Shown: positions 12,399-23,940, counted from the stretch's first letter. The stretch: 64,000 bases of DNA from Pseudoips prasinana (GCA_951640165.1 OX621244.1:17812001-17876000); one strand, 5' to 3'. Made by a program: numbers and translations. Notes: generated by a model not told the origin, from the sequence alone.

Positions 12399-12455
12399 AA
12401 GAGATATGTGAATATTAGGACAGGTTGTAGAACCTGTTTTAAATTCACATCTCTT
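12399..12455. repeat. Short imperfect hairpin, pre-miRNA-like shape
   Basis: The arms aagagat...gtgaat and attcac...atctctt pair. They are joined by acaggtt/aacctgt around a 4-base loop, giving roughly 25 paired positions with a few bulges. The stem is shorter than most insect pre-miRNAs, so this is only a candidate. Confidence 0.4.
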
Positions 12456-12944
12456 TCTTTCCTATCAGGAAATTCGCACCATCTGTTTCTTTTCATTCCA
12501 ACACCATCTTTTTTATTTATATGTATTGAATAAAATTAACTTGATGTTAATAAAAAAAAACATTAACTGTGTAGGTAAGTAATAGTCATTATACAGAATT
12601 CCAACAAAATCCTATTTATTTACACATTGTTATAATTTGCATGTTTACAACCAATTATGAAAACTACGGGAGCTGGGCTTTCTTTGAAATTAAAACGTTA
12701 AAATGATTAAATACATACCTTCAAATTTAAGCAACGCGATGTTTTTAAATTAACTAGCGACGTTTTTAATGGCATAGGTTCATATAAGGCGTTTAAAATA
12801 GCCTTAATAATTAAACATACAGGGTACTCAGTTTTTGTAGACCGTCCAAACTGATTGTTCAGTATCATTATATGACATTGGCATGGTTGGTAAATGCTTG
12901 TCTCTGAACATATCTGTTTGTCCTGCGACTTCATGTAATTATAC

Positions 12945-13080
12945 ATATATGTGTATGTATTTAAAGTAGTATATGTAATACTTGCTTAGTTTGGAATCAG
13001 ATGGCAGTTTGTAAATAACTTACCGAAAAATAAACTTCCAGGATATTATATAAAATCCTGGGACATATAATATCCTGCAT
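12945..13080 (+). repeat. Degraded family-B SINE tail
   Basis: The words 'gtagtatatgtaatactt', 'gcttagtttggaatcagat' and 'tcctgggacatataat' match the tail of the 26440 copy. The head is missing. Confidence 0.5.
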
Positions 13081-13561
13081 CCTGCTAATACCGCCCGTTT
13101 GAGGCATAATAAATAATCATTAAATATAAAAAACTACCCGTGACCCAATAATTAACAAAAAAAATAACAACACTAAAATTAAATATTATAAGAAAAATGT
13201 TTACGGTCATTCTAAAAACATTGCTCGCACGCGCGAACAAACTTAAGAAAATGTTGGGACAAAAGAGGACAATTGGGATTTTCAGAACTAAATAAATTCT
13301 CAGTAATAGATAACTTGGAAATATGACATTGGGATTGTCACATTTCGTGCCTCAGAAATTATGTGTAGCCATCACGTCGTCTGTCCTGCGCCTGGCGGTC
13401 TCTCTGCTTACTGTTAGCTTACCTGAGGAATAGATACAACCGCGTTTGCATACACAATTGTGTATTATGACATAAGACATAAGGTCGAAAGTTGTCGAAA
13501 AGGACATTATTAAATATAAAGTCATCCAGAGCGTTTACAATATAAAATAAAAACAACTGGG

Positions 13562-13737
13562 TGTTAACACGGTTTCACCCGCGTTACATTTCATAAATTA
13601 TAGCCTATGTGTAATACCGCTATAAAAACAAAACTTCATCAAAATCCGTTCCATAGTTTTTACGTGCAAAAGTAACAAACATCCACACACACATACATCA
13701 ATACTCACAAACTTTCGCATTTATAATATTAGATATG
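13562..13737 (-). mobile_element. Short non-autonomous Helitron-like element
   Basis: On the minus strand it runs from the family start (ctaatattataaatgcgaaa), through 'gttacttttgcacgtaaaa', to 'cgcgggtgaaaccgtg'. The same order is seen at 33285-33455 and 42362-42543, whose outer ends carry CTAGT-type Helitron termini. The terminal CTAG is not preserved in this copy. Confidence 0.55.
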
Positions 13738-13858
13738 TAGAATATACAATCAGCTGTTAAATACAGCCACAAAACTGAAAAAAAACTGTTGAAGAACCGA
13801 AATATGATTTTGCGTGTATCAAATTACGCTCTTACAAATTGTTCACTTTCATAGGTAA

Positions 13859-13901
13859 ATTGGACTCCTGAAATACTCCAGGTGTATTTCAGGAGTTCAA
13901 T
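13859..13901. repeat. Short palindrome
   Basis: 'ttggactcctgaaata' pairs with 'tatttcaggagttcaa' with one mismatch around 'ctccaggtg'. No flanking element is evident. Confidence 0.6.
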
Positions 13902-15313
13902 ACATTCTATTCGATGTAATGTTCGCTCAATATCGGGATATATAAGACAACGATATGCATATTGTACACGAATTTGACATGACGTAAGCAGTGTGAGTTG
14001 TAGTAAGTGATGTAGTGAACAGATTTAGTGGACACGCACATAGCTACTCTTCGATTAAGAACCGACGTGCCACGTACAGGGTTGGAACGTGCCGCCCTTA
14101 CCAATTTTCACGACCGTATTTATTTTTCTCCTCGGCAAACTTCTATTCTAAATATAGAACGCGATATCGTCTCAATAAGTTTTAACTTGAACAACGAGAC
14201 CATTTTTCTTTTAGATTTAAGGTCAATTAGGAGGTTTAAATCAGCATTTTAAACGTTGTTGGTGACTGAAATTAAAACTTACGAAAACATGTTAATTTGC
14301 ATTTATTTTCGGATCCACTCGGTTATATCGCATGGTGAGAATTAAAGTGACTCAATCCAAAATTCATAACTTTTGGGAATCACGAAAAATGTGTTTGAAA
14401 ATGAGGATTTGAACATTCTATGTCCTGTATCATTAAAAAATATCAGTAAATCTTAGGATTTTTTAATTTTAATTAGATAATGGGGAATTATACTAACATA
14501 ATTCTCAATAAAATTTAAATTAAACGTAATATGTTTTTAAATAAACAATAAACAATTTTTTATTGTCACTTTAACATTATTTATTTAATGATTATGTGTG
14601 ACTTAATTTGATTTAGGTTCTTTTATTTTTAAAAATGTTGTAATAATTTTGGCCTTACTTAAATTAGGTCGTTTTATTGCAAGAATGTGTATATTCTTTT
14701 TTATAATTGGTCAATAAATAAAAAATGTTATAAAAAAATATTTACTATAATTTTTCCGACATCTTTAAAATGAATTGTATAAATTTAAGTGTGGGTGGGA
14801 ATCAAACCCACAATCACGGGGTATCCATCCGACCCCATGTGCGTTTGTATTTATTATATTTCATGTTCCTAAAAATTATGAATATAGTATTATTAGAAAC
14901 ACTTTTAACGTAGAATCAAACTTAGCTGAACAACTGAACGCAAGAGAGTTTGTTTTGTTATCAGCCTTCAAATCTCAAAGCAAATAAGTAAAACTTTAAA
15001 CTAAATAAGTAGACTATTAGGAATTTTGGTACAACAGTACTCTTTAAAAATGGTCTGCTGAACCTTCTAATGTAAGTCAACTCTTACTTAAGATTATAAA
15101 TAATAACTTCTTTAAACAATATAACTTACTGTTACTTATTGCACATTAAAGTAGGTATATTGCAAACACAAAAAAACAATAATGTAATTTATAAAATATG
15201 AGTCCTAGGTCCATACAAAAAACAATACTTACTATAAAATAAGACGTATATTTACTTAGTATTGCAATATGCAAACTTACACAATTTATAAAACTTAAAC
15301 AAATTATAAACTT
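13902..15313. other. AT-rich non-coding stretch
   Basis: There is a minus-strand tRNA-like B-box relic near 14785-14825 ('gggaatcaaacccacaatca'), otherwise nothing recognisable. Frames at 13907-14252 and 14775-14987 have no supportable identity. Confidence 0.45.
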
Positions 15314-16005
15314 AGAATAGAATAGAATAGAATAGAATACTCTTTATTGTACACACATACACGACAAATTCATAGGACACTAATAACACAATCATGTACA
15401 ATGGGCGGTCTTATCGCATCAAGCGATTTCTTCCAGACAACCTTTGGATGGATAGGAGCTGTAATTATTTTAAAAATAGTAGGTGTGCAACAAATGAAAA
15501 AGTAGATAAGTCTAAAAACATGAATAAATATAAACATATACATACATATATACATACATATACATAAATATATATATAGATATAATAAAACTATGTATAA
15601 ATACAATACAGTGCATATTATACAACTTAAAAATATAAATAAAAAAAATACATAAATATCACATTAGACAATAGGTGACTACAAACTTAGGTAGTGCTCT
15701 TTAACTGCTTTATTGAACGTGGTAAGAGTTTGGGCACGTCTGATAGTAACTGGCAAGGAATTCCACAATTGTACTGCTTGAACTGAGAATGACTTGCTCA
15801 TAAATATTGTAGAGTGCATAGGAGTATGCAGCTTTAGGTTGTGTGATGATCTTAGGAATCTGGTATGCGTGTCACAGAGAAACTCGAAACGGTTTTTGAG
15901 GTATATAGGTGTAGCGGAACGGTTAGAACAGATTGCTCTCTTTGGATGTATTTTAACTACAAAAGTCAAGGGAGGTACTTTCATAACTGCACTATAAGTC
16001 TTATT
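15314..16005 (-). mobile_element. 5'-truncated LINE: reverse-transcriptase ORF C-terminus, 3'UTR and (TATTC)n tail
   Basis: The minus-strand frame 15984-15679 (101 aa) is the C-terminal end of a Jockey/CR1-type ORF2. It has the diagnostic block SFSVQAVQLWNSLPVTIRRA, followed by a TFNKAVKEHYLS-like end and a stop. Downstream on the minus strand is an AT-rich 3'UTR ending in the pentamer tail (rc of agaatagaatagaatagaat at 15314). The catalytic RT region is absent, so this is a dead truncated insertion. The shared 3'UTR words show that the fragment at 4176 is the same family. Confidence 0.85.
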
Positions 16006-16459
16006 TTTAATCTATCTTATATCAAGCGGGTACTTAGTAGGTAATACTTGTATAAACACAATCACAGCATCACATCCAAAAACATCTTTGTACTAGGTAT
16101 AATAACGAACAGTCATTGTGAGTGTAGCCAAAATATTCACTTATTACTAGTAGGTAATCACATAAAAGAAAGTAGGCAATATTTCAAAATCATATAAAGT
16201 AATAAAATAACTATCAAAATTTTACAAAGAAGCATAAAAGGTGGGTATCAAGTTCTTTCTCACAAAATTTTTTAGATCTTTTTACTTATTGTGTTTCAGT
16301 TCAAGTGGGTTACATAAAAACGATTAATTTGGATATCTTCGTAAGAAGTTTTCTTTCTTTTGTTACGCATGTTAATTATAGAAAATTCTTGAAATTGTTT
16401 TAGGTTTCAAAAGAAGTCAAAGGTTAGTTCTTTCGCTATAAAAGTAGATCGAGACTTAC

Positions 16460-16871
16460 GGGCATGTCTTATAATAGTAGGATATTGAGCAGGTATAAAA
16501 GGTCCAGCCTTTTAATTGTTTTAAATTTTTTTTCTACAAGTCCATGAACACTGTCAGCCTCATTGTGTGTTTGACCTTTTATAAGGTATTTGAGAGTTAT
16601 GCTACTTATGTTCACAAAATGAAAAATTTCGTAACAGTACATGCTTACGATTGCTTTGTTTTTATTGTGACCTGCACAGCTATCGGAATAGAAGTTGATG
16701 TGTAAATTCAAGATAAATTAAACAATTTATCTTGGAACAATATTAAAAATATGCATAACTTGGGCACATCATCACCACTTGAAGGTCATAGACAGCAACA
16801 ATATTTTCTTGAGAAACGTTTTTTTGTTTACTGCCTATTTGATCAGACGATGTAGCTTCAGTTTCAACATC
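16460..16871 (-). pseudogene. DUF7869-type protein remnant, two segments, frameshifted
   Basis: The first segment (16871-16752, minus) follows an acceptor-like ctcttatag and encodes ...SQENIVAVYDLQVVMMCP, the start of the DUF7869 core. The second (16711-16460) encodes NFYSDSCAGHNKNKAIV, YLIKGQTHNEADSVHG and VEKKFKTIK, the hallmark central and C-terminal blocks. One missing base near 16500 shifts the frame. In the other frame the family end continues (GPFIPAQYPTIIRHA) to a perfect donor GCCC|GTAAGT at 16460/16459. The middle of the domain between the segments is lost. Family knowledge: these proteins occur in many copies in arthropod genomes. The function is unknown to me, and a link to transposons is inference. 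Confidence 0.65.
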
Positions 16872-16959
16872 CTATAAGAGAGTTATTGTATTTATAACAC
16901 TGTAAATAAAATATAATAAAATTGTATGTAAGTAATACTTGATTATTTAAGTAAATTGA

Positions 16960-17215
16960 CGGTCACCGTAGCCTAGTTGGTAGTGCTCCTGCCTACAAAG
17001 CCGGTGGTCCTGGGTTCGAGTCCCGGTAAGTGCAAATATTTGAGTGATGAGCACGAATATTTGTTTCTGAGTCATGTATGTTTTCTATGTATTTAAGTAT
17101 TTATCTATCTATGTATATCGTCGCCTGATACCCATAGTACAATCTTTGCTTAGTTTGGGGCTAGGATGATCTGTGTGACATTGTCCCTATATATTATTAT
17201 TATTATATTATTATA
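16960..17215 (+). repeat. Intact-looking tRNA-derived SINE, family B-like
   Basis: The head 'caccgtagcctagttggtag' (A box) and 'cctgggttcgagtcccgg' (B box) read like a tRNA 5' domain. The body carries 'gcttagtttggggctagg', and the end is an ATT trinucleotide run. The RNA polymerase III boxes are well preserved, so this is probably a young copy. It is not a tRNA gene because a long non-tRNA body follows. Confidence 0.8.
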
Positions 17216-17310
17216 GTTAAATAAAATAAAATTGTAAGTATTTCAGTAATTTATTTATACTTGAGTATTTAAGTAATATTTAGCTTATAGTTGAAAAGTT
17301 TTCCTAATTC

Positions 17311-18258
17311 TCACTGACGTGGGTAGTGTATTTTCAATAAACTAAGGACTGGATAGGCCATTCTCGATAGATCTTCAATAACACGCTCTTTCTGTAAAAA
17401 AAAAAGTAATACTTTATTTAACTTTGTAGAAATCTTGTAACATGGATCTTTTCCTGTTTCTCCAAGAAACCTATTTGCTAGTTTTAGATATAATTATAAG
17501 GATCCTTACTTCTGTAATTATAGGAATAGGTGGTATTTCAATACAAATATTTTTCTTTTTATTAATTGACGATGACGGTGGCGGCGTATTTTCTATTAAT
17601 GAATGACTAGACGGATCATTTTCCATGTAAGTATTTTCGAGCATAGGTTCCTCCTGTAAATAATATACAATTTCCTACCTTATTGAGGTACCGTAGTGTC
17701 TCTATGTATTTGCTAATTAGTGGAGATAAGGAGGATTTTGATGGGAGTGTTTTTTGAGTTATCAGAATGACGTTTCCTTAATTAAGTACATATTTTACGT
17801 AATTATTACTTTTAATTTACCTGCTGAAGCATTTTTATGTTTTATCCAGCATTTTAAACATCCGAGCATTTCGTTTCATACGGACAAAAAAGTATTTTTA
17901 ACGTCCTGCAATTGAAGTGTATTGACTTAATACAAATGAAAACAAAATAAAACAAATTTAAATGGTTTCATTCACTATTCCGACATTCTTAAACGTTTCT
18001 AAGTTAGTACAAATAGACTCTTTTAGTTATGATACTTAATAAAATAATTGTAACTGGAGCAATACCGACACAAGAAAAAATATGTCACCAAATGTAACAT
18101 TCATGGTAGTAGTAAAATGACCTTATACATATTAAGTCACATATTTTACAAATTTAGTTATTATTAAACTGACCAAATACTAAAAATGTCGCTTTACAAT
18201 GTATACAACTGTATAAAAACTTACCGCATCAAATAAAATTAAACAGACGCAACACTGA
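17311..18258 (-). CDS. Candidate four-exon minus-strand gene or transcribed remnant, unrecognised
   Basis: Exons on the minus strand: (1) 18258-18225, from an arthropod initiator word TCAGT to ATGCG|GTAAG; (2) 17905-17821 between cag| and CAG|GTAAAT; (3) 17653-17510 between tttacag| and GAA|GTAAGG; (4) 17391-17311 after ttttacag|, ending in TGA. All exon phases agree. Exons 3 and 4 are open and read EEPMLENTYMEN..., IEIPPIPIITE and SRMAYPVLSLLKIHY to the stop. Exon 2 has in-frame stops relative to the exon-1 ATG, but its last ATG (MLQQ) opens a 78-aa frame across exons 2-4. This could be a small gene with a spliced 5'UTR, or the decayed N-terminal part of the DUF7869 gene just downstream. No domain is recognised. 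Confidence 0.35.
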
Positions 18259-18714
18259 ATTGGTCACTTCAGGACCTCTTGCAACGTGGGCGCACCTACA
18301 AACTATTGTCATAATACTAAGTACGTCTATTAAATGCGGGCGGGGGTGCCAAAATCACCTTGGAACAAAAGAGACGCAAATATCGTTCTTGTAGCTCTAA
18401 CCAAATAGTGCCATTTCTGTTTTAGTCAGGTGATATAATGTTCATTTTTATGTCATTCTGTATACTTAACTCAATTCGTCAATTTTTTGAATTGGGTCAC
18501 TTTCATTCTCACCGTGCGATATGTAGCGTTCAGAAAAGGGGGCCCAACCTCTCCTTTAGGTAGGTAACAGTTACAGTAGGGGTACTGTAAATGTTGTTGA
18601 CTGTACCTGTGTAAATTTAGCTGGACTTGAGGTTTCTAATGAAACTGAAGAGGCATTATCATCGGTGTCAAGTAGTAAGTTCCCTTTCAAAGTAGTCTTG
18701 GTATATTTAAAAAT

Positions 18715-18830
18715 ATATATGTATGTTTCTCGGTTGCCTGGTTACCATAGTACAGGCTTTGCCTAGTTTGGGATCAAATCGCTGTATTAGTCGTCCCAAG
18801 GTATTTATTATTGTTATTTATTATCAAGAG
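18715..18830 (+). repeat. Family-B SINE tail
   Basis: The words 'ggttaccatagtacaggct' and 'gcctagtttgggatcaaatc' and the ATT-rich end match the family tail. The head is missing. Confidence 0.55.
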
Positions 18831-18951
18831 GGCCTATAGATATGCACTCGGAAACGTGTGGCATACATAGGACACTGATGGAGAAAAATAACGCGATATC
18901 TAAATACAATGAACACACTTATTTAAGATAACGTACAAGTAAAAATCTATC

Positions 18952-19375
18952 TTAACCCCCGACGCAAAAAGCGGGGTATTATAAGTTTTACGTCGATGTC
19001 TGTCTGTCTGTGTCCCTCAATATAGGTGAAAGGGATTGGTACTTTTTTTTCTTAAAAAGACGACGCCCATACTAGGGAGTCCCTGTGTCGCGGGGTACTT
19101 TACAAACATATAATAGACGGACACAAATTACATCCAGACTCAGAACAACTATTTGTGGCTCACACGACACGAAGCGGCGAGGCGACTGTCTTAGCCGCTA
19201 CGCCACCCGTGCACTCAACTACTGACTAGTTTCACTATGAAAATTTTCAAATCCAAGATGGCCGCCACCACAAGATGGCGAATACATATTTTTCCATAAC
19301 TCCTTCAACATGGATATCAAATGAAAGGGCTTGCCTAGTAGAATACTATACACTACGGCAAATGTCAGGTGTATT
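18952..19375 (+). repeat. Lepidopteran dispersed repeat split by a minus-strand family-A SINE
   Basis: The left part starts 'acccccgacgcaaaaagcgg' and has the TGTC-rich word 'gtctgtctgtctgtg'. The right part (from about 19230) continues with 'tccaagatggccgccaccac' and 'gatatcaaatgaaagggctt'. Both belong to one repeat known from lepidopterans. The SINE at 19052-19215 ('ccctgtgtcgcggggtactt', 'ttagccgctacgccaccc') lies between them, a nested insertion. Confidence 0.65.
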
Positions 19376-19390
19376 TTTTATTTTTAAATT

Positions 19391-19440
19391 TATTTTTTGT
19401 TCTTCTTACTGAATACGTTCAGTAAGAAGAACAAAAAATA
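19391..19440. repeat. Perfect 23-bp hairpin with TACG loop
   Basis: 'tattttttgttcttcttact' onward (19391-19413) pairs exactly with 19418-19440 around the loop tacg. It lies just outside the 18952 repeat. Confidence 0.85.
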
Positions 19441-20134
19441 AAATATGAGTGAAGTTAGCTGCGAGCTCATCCTATTTTTATTTAATCGCATTTCATTATA
19501 GCCTTGTTCACTTTTAATTAGTCATGTTTTTTTATGTATTACGTAATTAATCATAATAATGATCATTTATTTATGTCAGACAAGGTCCATATTTTGTTAG
19601 TAACAATGTGTTAAAAAAACTAGTGTTATTAAAGGTTACTTTTAAACCTAGTAATCACCGATACGTTAAGATTGACAAAACGTTCAAAATATGTCAGACA
19701 TTGTGTACGGAATTTATGGTACGTTTTATCTGAACTAGGTAACTAAAGAAGGAATAAGGAGTTAAATAAATATTTTATTATATTTAAGATCCAATGAATG
19801 AATCTATTGAATTTATTTTTTAAAATTAAATAAATAAGAGCTTCTTCAAAATGAATGTAAATTTCGACGTGATACTTAAATGAGATGACGAAAAAACAGA
19901 CAAGTGAGTTGTCCGTTTGTACACAACATCCAAAAATCCAATAATCGACAGTATTATATCAGAGCCATTATGTGATAGAACCATTTTGTGATCATAGTTT
20001 AGATATTTTTTTTCTTTTTACATTTTATATTCTCAATATAGAGACACACTGTTCTTACAGTTTTTTTTACATATAAGATAGATATTTTTAGTATTCAGAT
20101 GTAAGGCATAAATCTGTTTTATATTTAAATTATA

Positions 20135-20295
20135 GTTAATCACACTAATATTATAAAGGTGTAAGTTTGTGAGTGTGTGAGTGTTTATGTTACTTCTCTA
20201 CATATAAACGGCTGGAGTAATTTTAATAAAAATGGTATGGAGTCAGATGATACCCTGAATTAATATATAGGCTATTTATAAAGTTTAACATAAAA
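20135..20295 (+). mobile_element. Helitron-like element, 5' part
   Basis: 'actaatattataaaggtgta', 'gttacttctctacatataaa' and 'ggctatttataaagtttaac' are in the same order as the minus-strand copies at 33285 and 42362. The CTAGT end is missing, so the copy is truncated. Confidence 0.5.
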
Positions 20296-20527
20296 CCAAC
20301 TGCAGTATGGATTTTGTAACACAGTTATGTATAAATTACTTGCCTCGAGTGTTTTAGCTGATTATTTTGATCAACCTTCCTTGAAGACGAATATTTGAAA
20401 CATTTGAGCTACTGCCTGTAAATCTTAATTGAATTTAACATAATGTAAGTATTACTCGAATAAAGGCTGTTGCAAGATTTGTAAAAATATAAAATTAATT
20501 ATTTCATTATAACACAACATAATGGAT

Positions 20528-20690
20528 ATGGATTGCAAAAAATAAAAATGGCGTTAAACTACCTGAAGACTCTAAATCATATCGTCCAACAACGTTACTG
20601 CCTTATTTAAGCAAGTTTTTAGAAAGCCTTATACGTATTCGTAGCCGCAACTGTACGTATTTGCTACGGCTCGCCTGTGTGGGCTGATAA
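20528..20690 (+). pseudogene. LINE reverse-transcriptase fragments
   Basis: 20538-20633 translates to NGVKLPEDSKSYRPTTLLPY followed by LSKFLESLI, the RT block normally seen as NYRPISLLPVLSKLFEKLL in Jockey-type elements. Shortly after, CYGSPVWADKST resembles the YG.PVWA block of R1-like ORF2 C-termini. The two blocks should be hundreds of residues apart, so this is a deleted or composite relic. No long frame survives. Confidence 0.6.
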
Positions 20691-21334
20691 GTCTACAATC
20701 AGCACTGGGCAGCTCGCCGTAAATGACTAGGAAGTTAACGCTTGGCATTGATATTATTGTGTAAAGCCTTTAGAATAGTTAGTACCGAGGCCCTTCGTTA
20801 ATAGTGAGTGGATTTCCGGTTGATCTGGAAATCCAAAGACGTGCAGTGAAAACCTCGGAAACGAGTTTCAATCACTGTGCAAACGGGCTAAAATTGCAAG
20901 GCTGTTTATGCCAATAGCTGACGTAAATGACGAAATGCTAAATGAATGGCAATGAAGATGGAATATATCAACCAATGGTCACAAGCATTAGTTCTTTTCA
21001 GACGTTCGCGACCGATTCAATAAAACTTTGATAATCAAAAACGATTGTGTGATACAATTTCTTACAGGACACGGAAGTTTTGATAGTAAATTGCTTAGTT
21101 TCAAATTAGTACCTTCACCAATCTGCCTTTGCTCATAGTTTGGGAGTGTGATCTTTGGCATAAAGAACGCGATATTATGTTAAATAGCTTACAATAAATT
21201 TCTGGAGTAGTTTATTATACAGTTGGTGAAGCAACGAGTAACAACTTCCGTGCGCTTAAGCGCTTTAGCCGCACCTACTATTGGAATCAAGTATAACCGC
21301 TCACTTGATGGCATTCTTAAACTATACCGTTGGG

Positions 21335-21595
21335 GCTATTTCAGCTGGCCTCTCTAGTTACGATTCTCTCGTTTTATGAGACTCTAACCTCGTTATATCA
21401 TTCTGTCTTCCTCTTTGCTCCGGAGGGAAGTGGAAATATGTACCTACTTTTTTTAAACCCCCTTTTTTCGCTCTGATAAAATTTATTGGTAGATCCAAGA
21501 TAGTCGAAACAATTCCCAGTGACATGGCTCGGGCTCACCACTCTATGTCATATCATTGTGTGCCACTGTTGATCCTGCCTTATAAGATTTGCTGT
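21335..21595 (-). repeat. Dispersed repeat, copy 2 (partner at 5285-5540)
   Basis: Its reverse complement contains 'aggatcaacagtggcacac', 'tccacttccctccggagc' and 'agacagaatgatata' in the same order as the 5285 copy. Confidence 0.7.
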
Positions 21596-23066
21596 GGTAG
21601 GTAAGTAAGTGAGAATAAGTCCTCTAAAAAGCTATTCTAGTTTGTTCTTGAGAACTTACTAGAGTCGTGTAAACTTCTGAAAGTGTTTATGGTAAATACT
21701 AGTATTTTTTTATTTTTTTTATTCAATATTTAGTAGGAAACTTATTTAAATAGTATTTAATTTCAAAAACCTAGTCAAAACTTGTGCGCATACGGTGTTA
21801 ACCTGTAACAGACTGTTACACTCGAAATGTTACAATAAAATAAATCTAAAGATAACAAATAATACAGACAATTATTTTGGTAACCTCCAGAAATAAAATA
21901 ATTTGTTCAAAAAATATTCCAGTAGACTTACTGCCTTTAGTTTGTATGATGTCCTACTCTAAACATAGCAGCACGCTCATTACAAGCAATCCATCTGAAT
22001 CGTTAAGCATATCTTGTATCAATGATTACCTAATTTATTTTTAAACACTATTATAATATTCTCCTTAGATTGTCTGTAGATTGAGGAATATCAAGCAGTC
22101 CAGAACAGAATAAAAAAAATACGATGACTCACGTAATAAATAGTAAGGCCTAGTCTCATCATCAGTTATGATTACATTATATAGATAGTTAACAAGAAAA
22201 TTAAACGTAATATCTATACATATAATAGAATCGTAGGAAAGTCAAAATTTTATTTATTATATGACAACTGCTACAGTTAAAATTGTTAGATACATTCTAG
22301 TGACCAAACCGTGTGCTCTATGAGGCCACATAATGACATCATAGGTACAATAAATATTCCTTTATGGAATCGATTCCACTCTAAACACAGTAACCGATTG
22401 AGACCTATACTTGGGGTTCACTTAAAAAAGATCCTTTCTTGGACACAGTCAGAATCTTTCGAAGAACTTTATTTCCAGAATAAGGAAAAGTCCTCAATTC
22501 TTTCCCAATTAAGCTACGCAGAAACGAAGGTAAAAGTTTTGATTTTCTATTCAACACATTCTTCGGGGAATGTGATATATCCACAATTACATGTTACATC
22601 GATTTTATAACGCCTCTGCAACATGTTTTTGCGATTATAGGCATATTCCTATATGTATATAAGAAAAACATCGTTACGCTTGAATTAGTTGGCATCAAGA
22701 GGCCCTACAAAAATGAAAAAACAGATTTCTGCAAGTTTGGAAAGACAGTAATCACTCCGGTTAGGCAAGCCGTTTTCTTGTTAGCTAACAAACTGAAAAA
22801 TAAACATAATATAAATCCGAAGTATATATAAGACTTAGTGATTTGGCTTACAAATTACTAAGAAAACAGTGAATCAACGCTTATATCAGCCCCTATTAGT
22901 ATAAAAGGAACAGGTGAAAGAGAGGATAAGGGATAAACACGATTATTTTCGACCTTTGATGAATAGGCAGTTCAAAGGCAAAAGAGTTTTCGCTCGGATT
23001 AAAAGAGGAGTAGGTAAATCATTTTGTTTATATTGACATAAGTGAGGATGTTACGATCAATTTGTG
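21596..23066. other. AT-rich stretch with one unassigned 99-codon frame
   Basis: A 99-codon plus frame at 22311-22610 has no recognisable motif, signal peptide or splice context. I regard it as chance or a relic. Nothing else is seen. Confidence 0.4.
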
Positions 23067-23212
23067 GTACAGACGCCAGCACATCCAGCTACACCAATCT
23101 GTCAAATTTCTTTTATAGTTTTTCAAATTTATCACATAAGCATAAGGTTCACTATCAATTAGGGAAATTTGACAGATGATGATGGGATAGCTTGATGTGC
23201 TAGCGTCTGTAC
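23067..23212. mobile_element. Short MITE with imperfect terminal inverted repeats
   Basis: The left end gtacagacgccagcacatc and right end gatgtgctagcgtctgtac pair with one mismatch. A second inner pair, tctgtcaaattt/aaatttgacaga, extends the symmetry. Total length is 146 bp with no coding capacity. TA at the ends would suit a Tc1/mariner-type target, but the true boundary is uncertain. Confidence 0.7.
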
Positions 23213-23839
23213 TTTAATTTAAAAATAACATTATTTTGCGGAAATGCCTGACAGTAAAAAAAAAATGTTGTTTTAATTCCGTTAAGTGTCAGTTTAATCT
23301 AGACGGGAAATAATTTGCACCCCGTGCTGCCCGCAAAAATTTGCATAATCAAGGAGGACAATATAAACAAGCAATTTACATGCACCAGTATGTTACCCAT
23401 CACGTGTTTCAGCCCTATACGGACCATTCTCAAACGATGCTAACTCATCAAGGTCTTACAAGTGCATGTTTCATGGTAGCGGGAGGGCGGTGCAAATTGT
23501 ATCCCGGCTTGATAAAACTGACAATTAGTGAAATTAACAATTCATATTAATTTTTGGAACGAAGGCTAGACGTAAAAAAATCTTACGAAAAGTTGTCACG
23601 TCACTTTTTGCAGCTGTGCGGCGTGCGCATGTTTCTCTGTCTGTCTCTCTCTCTCTCTTATAGAAAGCAAGCCTGATATTTTCATTTCTATTTCGCATTG
23701 AACAGTGTGGTGTCTTGACGATTATTTTTGTTGAGTCTATACAGGTTTTTTGTACATAATAAATAATAAGAAATAACTTCGTTCCATCCGGGTGTCCCTT
23801 GACACCTCTTAATTATATTAAACACTTTTAAAGCGACTA

Positions 23840-23940
23840 ATCTTTATTGTTATTTTCCCGACATTTCGACCAAGTTGCATTGATCGTGGTCAGCCCGTGA
23901 CCACGATCAATGGTTAGTCGCGTTAATACATGTAAATAAT
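23840..23940 (+). repeat. Repeat fragment with hairpin (TTTCCCGACATTTCGACC)
   Basis: 'attttcccgacatttcgacc' is a lepidopteran repeat word. It is followed by the palindrome attgatcgtggtca/tgaccacgatcaat around a 5-base loop (23878-23911). Confidence 0.5.

Noticed and set aside
16960..17032. tRNA gene candidate with good A and B boxes
   Set aside because: It continues into a long SINE body with an ATT-repeat end and lacks a clean cloverleaf and terminator, so it is a SINE head.
22311..22610. 99-codon frame as a gene
   Set aside because: No recognisable domain, signal or splice context; this length can arise by chance in a 64-kb window.
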